Positions 26,658 through 35,037 are shown, counted from the first letter of the stretch. The stretch: DNA of 64,000 nucleotides from Anaerolineae bacterium (GCA_022841825.1 JALHQT010000009.1:124001-188000); one strand, 5' to 3'. Numbers and translations are program-made. Notes: generated from the sequence alone by a model not told the origin.

Positions 26658-27662
26658 ATGTCCGAAACCATCAAGAAGACGCGCGTGGTCATCATCGGGT
26701 CGGGTCCCGCCGGGCTGACTGCCGCGTTGTACACCGCCCGCGCGCTGTATGACACCGTCGTGATCACAGGGAAGTACCTGGGCGGACAGATCGCCACGAC
26801 CAGCGATGTCGACAACTTCCCCGGCTTCCCCGAAGGCATCCAGGGACCAGAACTGACCGAGCGTATGAAGCAGCAGGCGGAGAAGTTCGGCGCACAGTTC
26901 GTCTTTGACGAGGTCAAAGAGGTCGATTTCGAGCATGGTTCACCCTTCACCGTCCGCACCTATAACGAGACCTATCTCGCGGACAGCGTGGTAGTGACGA
27001 TTGGTGCCAGCCCACGCCATTTGAACATCCCCGGCGAGATCGAATACACGGGCTATGGCGTCTCGTACTGCGCGACCTGCGACGGCTTCTTCTTCCGCAA
27101 CAAGGACATCATCGTGGTCGGCGGCGGCGACTCGGCGCTGCAAGAAGGCATCTTCCTGACCAAGTTCGCCAAAAGCGTGACCATCGTCCATCGCCGCGAC
27201 AGCCTGCGCGCCAGCATCGACCTGCAAAAGAAGGCGTTCGCTAACCCGAAGATCAGTTTCGTCTGGGATACGCTCATCGACGAAATCAAGGGCGAGACCC
27301 TGGAAGGGGGCATACGCCGGACGACGGGCGTCACGCTGCGCAACCTCAAGACCGACGCCGTGCGCGAGCATCCGATTGACGGCGTGTTCGTCTTCATCGG
27401 CTACGACCCGAACAGCCGAATCTTCGGGACACAGCTTGCGACGAATGACGACGGCTACATGCTGGTCGATGATCACATGCGCACGAGCGTGCCGGGAGTT
27501 TACGCAGGCGGCGAAATCCACGATTTCACCTTCCGCCAGGCGATCACGGCTGCCGGGCAGGGCTGCGCGGCGGCGCTTTCCGCCATTCACTACCTGCAAG
27601 CGAACGAAGACAACTTGCAGACGCTCGACCTTCCCGCCGTCGAAGTGGTCGCCGAGGCGTAG
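26658..27662 (+). CDS. trxB: Thioredoxin-disulfide reductase
   Basis: A protein of 334 residues. The ATG at 26658 follows GAAAGGGAG. FAD motif VVIIGSGPAGLTAALYTAR at the N-terminus; redox-active CATC in YCATCDGFFFRN (about 136-147); NADPH motif IIVVGGGDSALQEGIFL; and the C-terminal FAD segment GVYAGGEIHDFTFRQAITAAGQGCAAALSA, read in parts. It passes electrons from NADPH to thioredoxin. A small unknown gene begins 1 nt after its stop codon and is surely cotranscribed. Confidence 0.94.
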   Translation: MSETIKKTRVVIIGSGPAGLTAALYTARALYDTVVITGKYLGGQIATTSDVDNFPGFPEGIQGPELTERMKQQAEKFGAQFVFDEVKEVDFEHGSPFTVRTYNETYLADSVVVTIGASPRHLNIPGEIEYTGYGVSYCATCDGFFFRNKDIIVVGGGDSALQEGIFLTKFAKSVTIVHRRDSLRASIDLQKKAFANPKISFVWDTLIDEIKGETLEGGIRRTTGVTLRNLKTDAVREHPIDGVFVFIGYDPNSRIFGTQLATNDDGYMLVDDHMRTSVPGVYAGGEIHDFTFRQAITAAGQGCAAALSAIHYLQANEDNLQTLDLPAVEVVAEA

Positions 27663-27663
27663 T

Positions 27664-28266
27664 ATGTCTGAACTGAAGCTCGACCTGGAGAGCGACCTGC
27701 GCGAGGCGCATGACATGGTAGAGGGGCTTGCCGATTACCTGCGCGGCAGCGAAGTCTACGGCAGCATCGGCGGTCTGTTCGGCAGCGGCAAGCAGCCCGC
27801 ACTGACGATTGGCGCGCTGCTGCTGCGCCTGCGCCGCCTGAATGCGCTGCGCGACCAGCTCAGCGACGCACAGCAGGCGACTCTGGCAGCGACCGAGACG
27901 CGGCATGACCACCTGCGCAAGGAATGGACGCGCCACTACAGCGCGAAGATCGTGCGCGAGGCGAATTCGCGCCTGGATGCCATGCGCGCATACTTCGAGG
28001 AATGCCGGCAGAATGCGCGCCTTTGCGCCAGCGCCTACCTGCCGGAAGCGATGCGCCGCACCATCGTCCAGGAGATCGCCGCCTTCATGGAGGCGAACGG
28101 GATGCCGAGCCAGGAACTGGCGACAAAAATGCAGGGTGCGGATGGTCATCTGCGCCGCTTCACACAGCCGACGGAATTCATCTGGGCGGCAGAGCTGATG
28201 CCCGTCTATCCGAAGTCCAATTTCTGGTGGTTGTACACGCGCCCGCCTTTCCCGGAAGGGAATTAG
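27664..28266 (+). CDS. Hypothetical protein downstream of trxB
   Basis: A soluble, helix-rich protein of 200 residues with no membrane segment or signal peptide. Charged helices dominate (LRRLNALRDQLSDAQQATLA, EANSRLDAMRAYFEECRQNARL). The C-terminal part has the distinctive FIWAAELMPVYPKSNFWWLY segment with several aromatic residues. The start codon lies 1 nt after the trxB stop codon, so translation is coupled. I do not recognise the family. The context suggests a housekeeping or redox-associated role, but nothing specific can be claimed. Confidence 0.8.
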   Translation: MSELKLDLESDLREAHDMVEGLADYLRGSEVYGSIGGLFGSGKQPALTIGALLLRLRRLNALRDQLSDAQQATLAATETRHDHLRKEWTRHYSAKIVREANSRLDAMRAYFEECRQNARLCASAYLPEAMRRTIVQEIAAFMEANGMPSQELATKMQGADGHLRRFTQPTEFIWAAELMPVYPKSNFWWLYTRPPFPEGN

Positions 28267-28278
28267 GGCACGATTTTC

Positions 28279-28353
28279 GCCGTGAGACGACCATCCACAA
28301 TGGCGTAGAAGATTACGCTCACGGCTCTTAACTTAATATCCGTTTAGGATATT
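28279..28353 (+). ncRNA. Structured RNA-like segment (three-way junction plus hairpin), speculative
   Basis: GCCGTGAG (28279-28286) pairs with CTCACGGC (28318-28325). Inside are two adjacent small hairpins, CCAT-ccaca-ATGG and CGTA-gaagat-TACG. A separate 7-bp hairpin AATATCC-gttta-GGATATT follows at 28335-28353. The segment lies between the trxB unit and the binding-protein gene and could be a 3' end structure or a leader. Confidence 0.3.
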
Positions 28354-28451
28354 CCTCAGACTATTGCGCCCTGGTCAGCACTGTTCATACTATGCGTATT
28401 CTCTCTGCCATCCGGTCAGAGGAGCACGCATCCCTTATCAAGGAGAATTGT

Positions 28452-30026
28452 ATGATTAGGCTACCCGCTCGCGTACTACTTGTTGGTGTCTTGGCGCTGC
28501 TGATCGGACTGATCGCCGCGCCTGCTGTCGCCCAGGATGACACCCTCGTCATCACGACTTTGAGCGACATCAACTCGCTCGACCCCGCCATCGGCTACGA
28601 CACGCTTTCGTGGCCCACCATCGCACTCTTCTATCGCGGGCTTGTCCAGCTCAGCGACCCGGTCACGCCGGAACCTGCGCTTGCCGAGTCGTGGGAGATC
28701 AGCGAAGACGGTCTCGTCTACACCTTCACGCTGCGCGAGGGCATCATGTTCTCCAACGGGCGCGCCATCACCCCGGAAGATGTCAAGTACACCTTCGAGC
28801 GCCTGCACAACCCAGAGACCGCCTCCCCGACCGCCTACATGTTCGGCATGATCGAAGGCGTCGATGCCTATGTCGCGGGCGATGCTGACGAGATCAGCGG
28901 CATCGACATCCTCGACGAGCGCACGGTGCAGTTCACGCTCACGCGCCCCGAATGGACGCTCATGCAGCGCTTCTCCCTCGCCCCCGGCATGATCGTGGCG
29001 CGCGAAGGCGTGGAAGCGGCGGAGAATTTCGGGCGTGAGCCGCTCGGTGCCGGTCCTTATGTGCTGGAGAGCTGGGAATCCGGCGTGCGTATGGTGCTGC
29101 GCGCCAACGAAAACTACTGGAAAGAGGGCTTGCCCGTCACCCCGAACATCCAGATCGACATCGGCGTCGATCCGTCGGTCGGCGTGCTGCGCATCGACAG
29201 CGGCGAAGCCGACCTGATGCTGGATTTCGTCCCCAACAGCGAGTATCCGCGCATCGCCACCGATCCTGTCGCTGCCGAACGCCTGCTAGAAGTCACGGCT
29301 TCGCAAAACGTGCAGTACATCATCCCCAATGTGCGCACCGAGCCGTTCAACGACGTGAACGTGCGCCGCGCGCTGAGCATGGCGATTGACCGCGAAAACC
29401 TCGCCCGCATCTACAACAACCGCGCCGTGCCTGCCAGCGGTCCCGTGTCGCCGAGCATCCCTGGCAACAACGCCGATCTCATGCCGATGACCTACGATCC
29501 GGAAGCGGCGGCAGCGCTGCTGGCGGAAGCGGGTTATGGGGACGGCATCACGACCCAGATCTACGCCACGACCGACCCGACCGATGTCGCCATCATGCAG
29601 GCGGTGGTGCAGGACTGGTCGGCGATTGGCGTCAATGCCGAGCTGATTTCGGTCGAGTTCTCGCAGTGGATCGATCTGGCGGTCAACACGCCGGAAGAGA
29701 TGCCCATGTCGTATATCGGCTGGTTCATGGACTATGCTGACCCCGGCAACGTGATCGAGCCGCTGGTGACCTGCGCGGGCAGCTTCAACCCCGGCGGCTA
29801 CTGCGATGAGTCGCTGGATGAGGAATATCTCGTCACCAAGCTGATCCCGCCTGGCGAAGATCGTTGGGCAGCTTTCGCCGCGCTCGAAGCGCGCATTGCG
29901 GAAGATCTACCGAACATCAACCTGGTGCACGTCATCAGCTACTACTACACCAGCGAGCGTGTCGAGAACATTGGCTTGAACGCGGGCTTCCTGCTCGATC
30001 TGGAGAACGCGAGCGTCGGGGGGTAA
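28452..30026 (+). CDS. ABC transporter substrate-binding protein, family 5, without adjacent permeases
   Basis: A protein of 524 residues. The ATG at 28452 follows AAGGAGAATTGT. Signal peptide MIRLPARVLLVGVLALLIGL, with cleavage near APAVAQ. Family-5 features: SDINSLDPAIGYDTLS, ESWEISEDGLVYTFTLREG, DVKYTFERLHNPETA, and NVRRALSMAIDRENLARIYN. It captures an unknown ligand outside the membrane. Neither permease nor ATPase genes adjoin it, so it may feed the permeases at 9495-11504 or others. A structured RNA-like segment lies about 100 nt upstream. Confidence 0.92.
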   Translation: MIRLPARVLLVGVLALLIGLIAAPAVAQDDTLVITTLSDINSLDPAIGYDTLSWPTIALFYRGLVQLSDPVTPEPALAESWEISEDGLVYTFTLREGIMFSNGRAITPEDVKYTFERLHNPETASPTAYMFGMIEGVDAYVAGDADEISGIDILDERTVQFTLTRPEWTLMQRFSLAPGMIVAREGVEAAENFGREPLGAGPYVLESWESGVRMVLRANENYWKEGLPVTPNIQIDIGVDPSVGVLRIDSGEADLMLDFVPNSEYPRIATDPVAAERLLEVTASQNVQYIIPNVRTEPFNDVNVRRALSMAIDRENLARIYNNRAVPASGPVSPSIPGNNADLMPMTYDPEAAAALLAEAGYGDGITTQIYATTDPTDVAIMQAVVQDWSAIGVNAELISVEFSQWIDLAVNTPEEMPMSYIGWFMDYADPGNVIEPLVTCAGSFNPGGYCDESLDEEYLVTKLIPPGEDRWAAFAALEARIAEDLPNINLVHVISYYYTSERVENIGLNAGFLLDLENASVGG

Positions 30027-30049
30027 ACAATTCGCCCGCAGCTCCAGCT

Positions 30050-30188
30050 TAACCCCTCCCTAAATCCCTCCCCACTCCGCAAGCTGCGTGGAGAGGGACT
30101 TCCAGACGAACAAGGCGCGCCTCGTGCGTACTCTGGCTCCCCTCTCCCAGCGGTACTCCGCGTTCGGGAGAGGGGTGGGGGGTGAGGG
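30050..30188. repeat. CCCCTCTCC-family inverted repeat cluster
   Basis: Contains CCCCTCTCCC (30139-30148) paired with GGGAGAGGGG (30166-30175), an outer CCCTC../GGGTGAGGG pattern, and a second CCACTCC/GGAGAGGG pair around 30070-30098. A degenerate GCGCGCCTCGTGCG segment lies between. It is related to the repeat inside atuA. Confidence 0.7.
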
Positions 30189-30200
30189 CGTTTCCGGATC

Positions 30201-30209
30201 TGCTATAAT
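30201..30209 (+). promoter_or_regulatory. Extended -10 promoter element for the LysM-M23 gene
   Basis: TGCTATAAT, a perfect extended -10 motif, 35 nt before the start codon. No TTGACA-like -35 is seen. Confidence 0.5.
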
Positions 30210-30244
30210 GCCGACCGAATGCTGTTTGTGCTGAGGTCGTTTGC

Positions 30245-31489
30245 ATGTCCGAAGACTTCGATCGCCAGAATACTCACACCGACCATCTGGCGGATACCAA
30301 CCCAATGCCTGCCCTGCGCGAGCTGCCGCTGCCCCTGTGGCGGCGGCTCGTCGGGTTAATCAGCCTGCTGGCGGCGGGGGCGCTCACGGTTGCCAGCGCC
30401 GCCATCCTGATCATGCCCGCGTCCGCCCCGACGCCGGTCCCCGCCAACGCCACGCAGGCTGCCGCGACCGAACCGACCACGCTGCCCGCTACGCCGATCC
30501 CGGTCGAAGTCATGGCGGGCGCAGCGACGGCGGAAATAGTCGCCGCTGCGCCCACGCTGAGTCCGGAGCAGATCGCGGCGCTGCTGGCGCAGCCCGTCAC
30601 CCCGGTGGCGGTCGAAAGCGGCTTCACCTTCATCCGCGATACCTCCGACCCGTTCACGATCATCCCCGACCGCCCGCGCCGTGAGATCACGGAGTATGCC
30701 GTCGTGGCGGGCGATACCATGTTCACGATTGCCGAACGCTTCGGGCTGAAGCCTGAAAGCCTGGCGTGGTCGAACCCGCGCAGCATCATTGGCGGCTTGC
30801 GCCCCGGCATGTCGATCACCATCCCGCCGACGGACGGCGCGGTCGAGCAGATCAGCAATGACCGGACGATTGCCGACCTTGCGGAGGGCTACTCGGTCGA
30901 TCCGCTCGTCATCATCGACTGGGAGAGCAACGGCTTGCAGGGCGCGACGCCCGATACCGTCCTCCTGAGCGGGATGAACATCTTCGTGCCCGGCGGGCAG
31001 GCGGAGCAGATCAACTGGGCACCGCGCGTCGAACGCAGCGGCGGCGATGCCAGCGGGGCGGGCGGCACGATCGCGTTCGAGCTGGGCGACCCTGGCTCGT
31101 GCGGTCCGCAGCCCAACCCCGGCGGCTTCGGCGGTTGGACGCGCCCGTTGAGCGGCTATTCGTTCACGCGCGGTTTCGCAAGCTGGCATCCGGGGGTCGA
31201 TCTGGCAGCACCGGTCGGCACCCCCGTGACGGCGGCGCTGGGCGGCAATGTGATCTTCCGCGGCTGGAACAGTTATGGCTACGGCTATCTGATCGTGCTG
31301 GCACATGGACCGATCACAACCGTCTACGGGCATCTGAGCGAGATTTACGTGAGCTGCGGGCAGTCGGTCGCGCCGGGGACGGTGATCGGCGGTGTCGGCA
31401 GCACGGGTAACTCGTCCGGTCCGCATCTGCACTTCGAGGTGCGCTTCAACGACATCGAGACCGACCCGACGACCATCATGCCATTCTGA
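30245..31489 (+). CDS. LysM domain, M23 family metallopeptidase
   Basis: A protein of 414 residues. A cytoplasmic N-terminus leads to one membrane helix (LVGLISLLAAGALTVASAAI, about 36-58), so it is membrane-anchored and faces outside. A Pro/Thr linker is followed by a LysM module (YAVVAGDTMFTIAERFGLKP, about 154-200) and a second, weaker LysM. The C-terminal M23 domain has SWHPGVDLAAPVGTPV (first His/Asp zinc ligands), GHLSEIYVSCGQSVAPG and GPHLHFEVR (final HxH). All three zinc ligands and the second His are present, so an active peptidoglycan endopeptidase is expected, probably in cell-wall turnover. Confidence 0.93.
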   Translation: MSEDFDRQNTHTDHLADTNPMPALRELPLPLWRRLVGLISLLAAGALTVASAAILIMPASAPTPVPANATQAAATEPTTLPATPIPVEVMAGAATAEIVAAAPTLSPEQIAALLAQPVTPVAVESGFTFIRDTSDPFTIIPDRPRREITEYAVVAGDTMFTIAERFGLKPESLAWSNPRSIIGGLRPGMSITIPPTDGAVEQISNDRTIADLAEGYSVDPLVIIDWESNGLQGATPDTVLLSGMNIFVPGGQAEQINWAPRVERSGGDASGAGGTIAFELGDPGSCGPQPNPGGFGGWTRPLSGYSFTRGFASWHPGVDLAAPVGTPVTAALGGNVIFRGWNSYGYGYLIVLAHGPITTVYGHLSEIYVSCGQSVAPGTVIGGVGSTGNSSGPHLHFEVRFNDIETDPTTIMPF

Positions 31490-31495
31490 CCGCCT

Positions 31496-31569
31496 GTGCG
31501 CGGTGCGTAGTGCGGGGTGCGACCATGCACGCTCGTGTGCTTTCGCACTGCGCACGCCGCACGCCGCAC
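31496..31569. repeat. Inverted repeat of the GTGCG family
   Basis: Left arm 31496-31522 of GTGCG units and right arm 31541-31569 of GCACGCCGCAC units, with an 18-nt spacer. It lies between the M23 and CPBP genes. Confidence 0.65.
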
Positions 31570-31611
31570 TCGCTTAAGCGACTGAATATCTCGACCAGGA
31601 TCGCCACGCCG

Positions 31612-32376
31612 ATGAACACCTTTCTCGCTCGCCTGAACGCGGTCGCCAAGACGCCGCCGCCCTGGAATCTCGTCACCGCGCTGCTGGCGGTTGTCGCCGC
31701 TTTCGTCTTCGTCGTCCTCGGCACGCTGGTCGGTGGGGCGTGGTTCGGCGGTCCCATCGAGGCGCTGCCACCTTTCGCGCAGCTCGTCGGTTGGCTGATT
31801 GCGGCGGTGCTGACGGCGCTGTTCGTGCTGCAAACGCGCCGCGCTGCCCCCGACCGTGATGCCCTGCGCATGACACCCGCCAGCATCCCGATCCCGCTGA
31901 TCCTGTTCGTCGCTTTCGGCGCAGCAATCGCGGTCGATCTGATCGCGGTCATCCTGGCGGGCGGCGTCTTCGCGCCTGCGCCGGAGCTGCTGGCGTTCGC
32001 GCAGGGCAGCGCCGCCGCCGCGCCCGGCTTCCGCGAGTGGGCAGTCGCCGTCGTCCTGATGGTCGCCGCGCAGCCTGTCGCGGACGGCTTGGTCTTTCGC
32101 GGGCTGCTGCTGCCGTCGCTGCGCTCAGCGCTGGGCGGCATCGCGGGCATCCTGGCGCAGGCGGTGATCTACGCGGCATTCCACTATCTGGCGTTCACGC
32201 CCGCCTATGCCCAGGGACAGGGAGTGTCGCTGGTCTATGGCGTGGTCGTGCCGCTGCTGGAGGGCGTGGTGCTGGGGGTCGTGCGCATCCTGGCGGGCAG
32301 CACCACGGCGGCGATATTCGCCCATGCCGCTTTCGGTCTCTTCGCCATCGCCAAGCTGGTGGTGATCATCACCTGA
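31612..32376 (+). CDS. CPBP-family intramembrane protease-like protein with altered first motif
   Basis: A protein of 254 residues with about six to eight membrane helices. The ATG at 31612 removes repeat-derived upstream sequence. Motif 1, which usually reads EExxxR, here is PVADGLVFRGLLLP: both glutamates are replaced (Asp and Gly) while the FRG and following helix are kept. Motif 2 is FHYLAF and motif 3 FAHAAFGLF retains its His. CPBP proteins process prenylated or bacteriocin-type substrates, but loss of the Glu pair suggests reduced or different chemistry. Its last 8 nt overlap the convergent MBL gene. Confidence 0.78.
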   Translation: MNTFLARLNAVAKTPPPWNLVTALLAVVAAFVFVVLGTLVGGAWFGGPIEALPPFAQLVGWLIAAVLTALFVLQTRRAAPDRDALRMTPASIPIPLILFVAFGAAIAVDLIAVILAGGVFAPAPELLAFAQGSAAAAPGFREWAVAVVLMVAAQPVADGLVFRGLLLPSLRSALGGIAGILAQAVIYAAFHYLAFTPAYAQGQGVSLVYGVVVPLLEGVVLGVVRILAGSTTAAIFAHAAFGLFAIAKLVVIIT

Positions 32377-33208
32377 CGATCAATTCTCTGCATCCTGCTT
32401 GCAGCACGCGATAGTTCACGCCTGCCGCGTCCGCCTGGCGCGCGAAATCGCCCACATCCGCCGTGTTGAACGAGAACATATCGTAGTGATGCGGGATGAC
32501 GAGCGGGATGCCTGCGTCACGCGCCAGCGCGACCGCCTCCGCCGCGTCCATGTTGGGTGGCGTGCCCGCGCCGCCTGCCCGCCCGTTGATCGGCAGGAAG
32601 GCGATGTCCGGCTGGAGCGCGCGCAGGCGCTCCGCCAGCCCCGGATAGACGACCGTATCGCCGCTGTGATACAGCCGCACGCCGTCCAGATCGAAGACGA
32701 AGCCGAGGAACGGATAGCCCGACTCTTCCGTGTAGTCGAGATCGGGGTGCGCCGACGGCAGCACATGGACACGGAAGCCTTCGCCGTCCAGCGTCTCGTC
32801 GCCGCGCACCGGGATCAGCCGTTCGCGCGCCAGCCCTAACCCGACGGCATGTTCGACAATCGCGGCGGGCAGCACCAGCCGCGCATCGGGCGAGGCGGCG
32901 AACAGGTCGGGCAGCGTGCCAGGATCGAGATGATCCGAATGTTTGTGACTGGCGAAGACCCAGCGCGCATGGGTAATCTCATGTCCGCGCAGCGGCGCGG
33001 CGGTCATGCGGATATGCGGCTTTGGCGTATCGGCGTACTTCTTGGTTAAGTGTTCGGACAAATAGAGATCAATGTAGAGAAGGGCGGACGCGCTCTTGAT
33101 CGCATAACCGCTCTGCCCCAGCCACCACACAGCGATCTGCCCTGCGGCTGGCTGCGTGCTGGCGATGTCTTGCAGCAGCTCCGCGCCGCTGAGGATGGGT
33201 TCTATCAT
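32369..33208 (-). CDS. MBL-fold metallo-hydrolase (UlaG-like)
   Basis: A protein of 279 residues from MIEPILSGAELL. The metallo-β-lactamase zinc motif is FASHKHSDHLD (HxHxDH), further ligands are in LPSAHPDLDYTE and LYHSGDTVVYPGL, and the terminal His is in IPHHYDMFS. The domain order and LGQSGYAIKSASALLYIDLYLS opening resemble UlaG/L-ascorbate-6-phosphate lactonase-like proteins. Substrate is unknown. It is divergent from the MetE-C-like gene with a 16-bp gap between start codons, so the two promoters must lie within the opposing coding regions. Confidence 0.88.
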   Translation of the reverse strand: MIEPILSGAELLQDIASTQPAAGQIAVWWLGQSGYAIKSASALLYIDLYLSEHLTKKYADTPKPHIRMTAAPLRGHEITHARWVFASHKHSDHLDPGTLPDLFAASPDARLVLPAAIVEHAVGLGLARERLIPVRGDETLDGEGFRVHVLPSAHPDLDYTEESGYPFLGFVFDLDGVRLYHSGDTVVYPGLAERLRALQPDIAFLPINGRAGGAGTPPNMDAAEAVALARDAGIPLVIPHHYDMFSFNTADVGDFARQADAAGVNYRVLQAGCRELIVR

Positions 33209-33224
33209 TTTTGGAGATTCCCTG

Positions 33225-34256
33225 ATGAATAATTCTCTCCCCATTATACCGACGCACGTCATCGGCTCGCACGCCTGGCCCGCCTGGCTCTTCACCGCGC
33301 TCGATGCGATGCATCGCGGCGAATACGGACCCAAGGATTGGCAGGAGACACAGGATGACGCGGTTGACCTGGCGCTGCGCGACCAGGAGGACGCGGGCAT
33401 CGACATCGTCTGCGACGGCGAGATGCGGCGCATCGGCTTCTTCACGGCGGGCTTTTACGACCGCCTGACGGGGCTGCACGAGACGCCACCGCAGCGCAGA
33501 GTCGGCATCCCTGGGCACGACCAGCGCGAAAGCTACGAGGCGGTCGGCGACATCGAAGCGCCCAACGGGCTGGGCTTGGTCGCGGAGTACAACTACGTCA
33601 AGACGCGCACGCAGCGCCCGATCAAGATGCCGATCCCCGGTCCCTACACGCTGGCGGGGCGCATCAAGCCAGGGCGCACCCACAAAGATCGCCTCGACGT
33701 GTCGTATGCGCTGGCGGATATCCTGAATGCCGAGATGAAGGCGCTGGTCGCGGCGGGCGCGGATTTCATTCAGGTTGATGAGCCGTCGGTCGCCGTCCAC
33801 GCCAGCACGCCGGATGCCTTCGTCAAGCTGTTCAATCACACCGTCGCGGGCGTCAACGCCAAGATCGGCGTGCATCTGTGCTTCGGCAATTACGTCGGGC
33901 GCTCGGTGGCGCGGCGGTCATACCGCCCGATCTTCCCGCACGTCCTCGACATGCACGCCAGCCAGTTCGCGCTGGAATTCGCCAACCGCGAGCTGGCGGA
34001 GATCGACCTGTGGCAGCAGTTCCCCAACGACCGCGAGCTGGCAGCCGGGCTGGTCGATGTGAAGAACTACTTCTGCGAGACGGCGGACGATGTCGCCGAG
34101 CGCATCCGTACCGCGCTCAAGTACGTCGCAGCGGACAAGCTGAGTGTGACGCCGGACTGCGGTTTCAGCCAGACGGCGCGCTGGGCGGCGAAGGCAAAGC
34201 TCAAGGCGATGGTCGAAGGCGCGAGGATTGTGAGAAGGGAATTGATGGGGGGGTGA
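33225..34256 (+). CDS. Cobalamin-independent methionine synthase C-terminal domain-like protein
   Basis: A protein of 343 residues, equal to the catalytic C-terminal half of MetE. The ATG at 33225 has GGAG 9 nt upstream. Signature parts are PTHVIGSHAWPAW, DIVCDGEMRRIGFF, IKMPIPGPYTLAG, and FIQVDEPSVAVH. Zinc ligands are expected in VHLCFGNY (His and Cys) and in VTPDCGFSQTARW (Cys). Stand-alone MetE-C homologues transfer methyl groups in methionine synthesis or other thiol methylation; the folate-binding N-terminal half is missing, so the donor may differ. The RAYT gene begins within its stop codon (GTGA). Confidence 0.88.
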   Translation: MNNSLPIIPTHVIGSHAWPAWLFTALDAMHRGEYGPKDWQETQDDAVDLALRDQEDAGIDIVCDGEMRRIGFFTAGFYDRLTGLHETPPQRRVGIPGHDQRESYEAVGDIEAPNGLGLVAEYNYVKTRTQRPIKMPIPGPYTLAGRIKPGRTHKDRLDVSYALADILNAEMKALVAAGADFIQVDEPSVAVHASTPDAFVKLFNHTVAGVNAKIGVHLCFGNYVGRSVARRSYRPIFPHVLDMHASQFALEFANRELAEIDLWQQFPNDRELAAGLVDVKNYFCETADDVAERIRTALKYVAADKLSVTPDCGFSQTARWAAKAKLKAMVEGARIVRRELMGG

Positions 34257-34933
34257 ATGCCCTGCCCCAGCGCATATCGCCACGCCTGCGCGCGTACGAT
34301 TATGCGCAGGCGGGCGCGTATTTCGTCACGATCTGCACCGCCGCGCGCGAAGGGTTCTTCGGCGCGGTGGTCGATGGCGAAATGCGGTTGTCCCCTTTGG
34401 GCGCAATCGCGGATCGGGTGTGGCACGACATCCCGAAACATTTCGCGGATGTCGAATTGGACGCCTTTGTTGTGATGCCGAATCACGTTCACGGCATTGT
34501 GGTGATTCATGATGATGCGGGCGCGTTGGGTGGGGCAACAACGGACGACGCACGCGTCGTCCCTACGGACAACCCCACGCCGTCTGTAGGGACGAGGCGT
34601 GCCTCGTCCGCCGCCGCGAATTCTACGGTTAACGCCTCACCTGGGCGTGCCTCTTCCGATACAACGTCATCGAACAACCCATCCAAACAACGCGCGAAAG
34701 GACCGCCGCCGCGTTCGTTGGGTGCGATCATCGGCGCGTACAAATCGGCGGTGACGCGCGACATCAATGCCCATATGGGATTAACCGCTCCTGTCGTCTG
34801 GCAATCGCGTTATCACGATCACATCATCCGCAACATGCACGATCTGGCGCGCATTCGCGATTATGTCGCGCATAACCCCGCCCGTTGGGAGGCAGACACG
34901 TTCTTCGCGCCGCGACCGCCGGGAAATCCGTGA
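34253..34933 (+). CDS. REP-associated tyrosine transposase (Y1_Tnp, RAYT)
   Basis: A protein of 226 residues. The start is GTG at 34253, overlapping the stop codon of the preceding gene (GTGA); no in-frame ATG serves the conserved N-terminus RLRAYDYAQAGAYFVTICT. The HUH metal motif is MPNHVHGIVVI, the catalytic Tyr is in RIRDYVAHNPARW, and VWQSRYHDHIIRN is a typical RAYT segment. RAYTs cut and move single-stranded palindromic REP DNA. About residues 88-140 are a low-complexity, Ser/Ala/Pro-rich insert between the HUH strand and PRSLGAIIGAYKSAVTRDIN; its DNA holds two complete palindromes of the family seen throughout the window. No flanking insertion-sequence ends were found, consistent with a domesticated, single-copy RAYT. 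Confidence 0.87.
   Translation: MNALPQRISPRLRAYDYAQAGAYFVTICTAAREGFFGAVVDGEMRLSPLGAIADRVWHDIPKHFADVELDAFVVMPNHVHGIVVIHDDAGALGGATTDDARVVPTDNPTPSVGTRRASSAAANSTVNASPGRASSDTTSSNNPSKQRAKGPPPRSLGAIIGAYKSAVTRDINAHMGLTAPVVWQSRYHDHIIRNMHDLARIRDYVAHNPARWEADTFFAPRPPGNP
34543..34609. repeat. Two GTAGGG-family palindromes inside the RAYT gene
   Basis: 34543-34566 (GGACGACGC-AC-GCGTCGTCCCTAC) and 34586-34609 (GTAGGGACGAGGC-GT-GCCTCGTCC) in head-to-head orientation, 19 nt apart. Both are read through in frame. Confidence 0.85.
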
Positions 34934-34952
34934 TTGGGTGTGATGGGCGGCG

Positions 34953-35037
34953 ACGGACGAGGCACGAACAATATCGAACGACGAAAACACAACTGACGAC
35001 GCGCGAATAAAAGACGGGCGAGGCACGCGTCGTCCGC
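34953..35037. repeat. Degenerate palindromes downstream of the RAYT gene
   Basis: A half-copy (GGACGAGGCACG near 34953) and a complete but imperfect copy (GGGCGAGGCACGCGTCGTCC, about 35016-35035). The 264-bp gap up to ftsQ otherwise shows nothing recognisable. Confidence 0.55.

Noticed and set aside
28335-28353. Intrinsic terminator AATATCC-gttta-GGATATT
   Set aside because: The stem is AT-rich, only 7 bp, and followed by CCTC rather than T residues.
33878-34252. Longer frame upstream of the RAYT start
   Set aside because: It overlaps the methionine-synthase-like gene, whose frame is strongly conserved. The GTG at 34253 with a GTGA overlap is more plausible.
34253-34933. Active IS200/IS605 insertion sequence
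   Set aside because: Only a single Y1 transposase gene is present, without TnpB, recognisable left/right ends or target site. The sequence pattern fits a RAYT.
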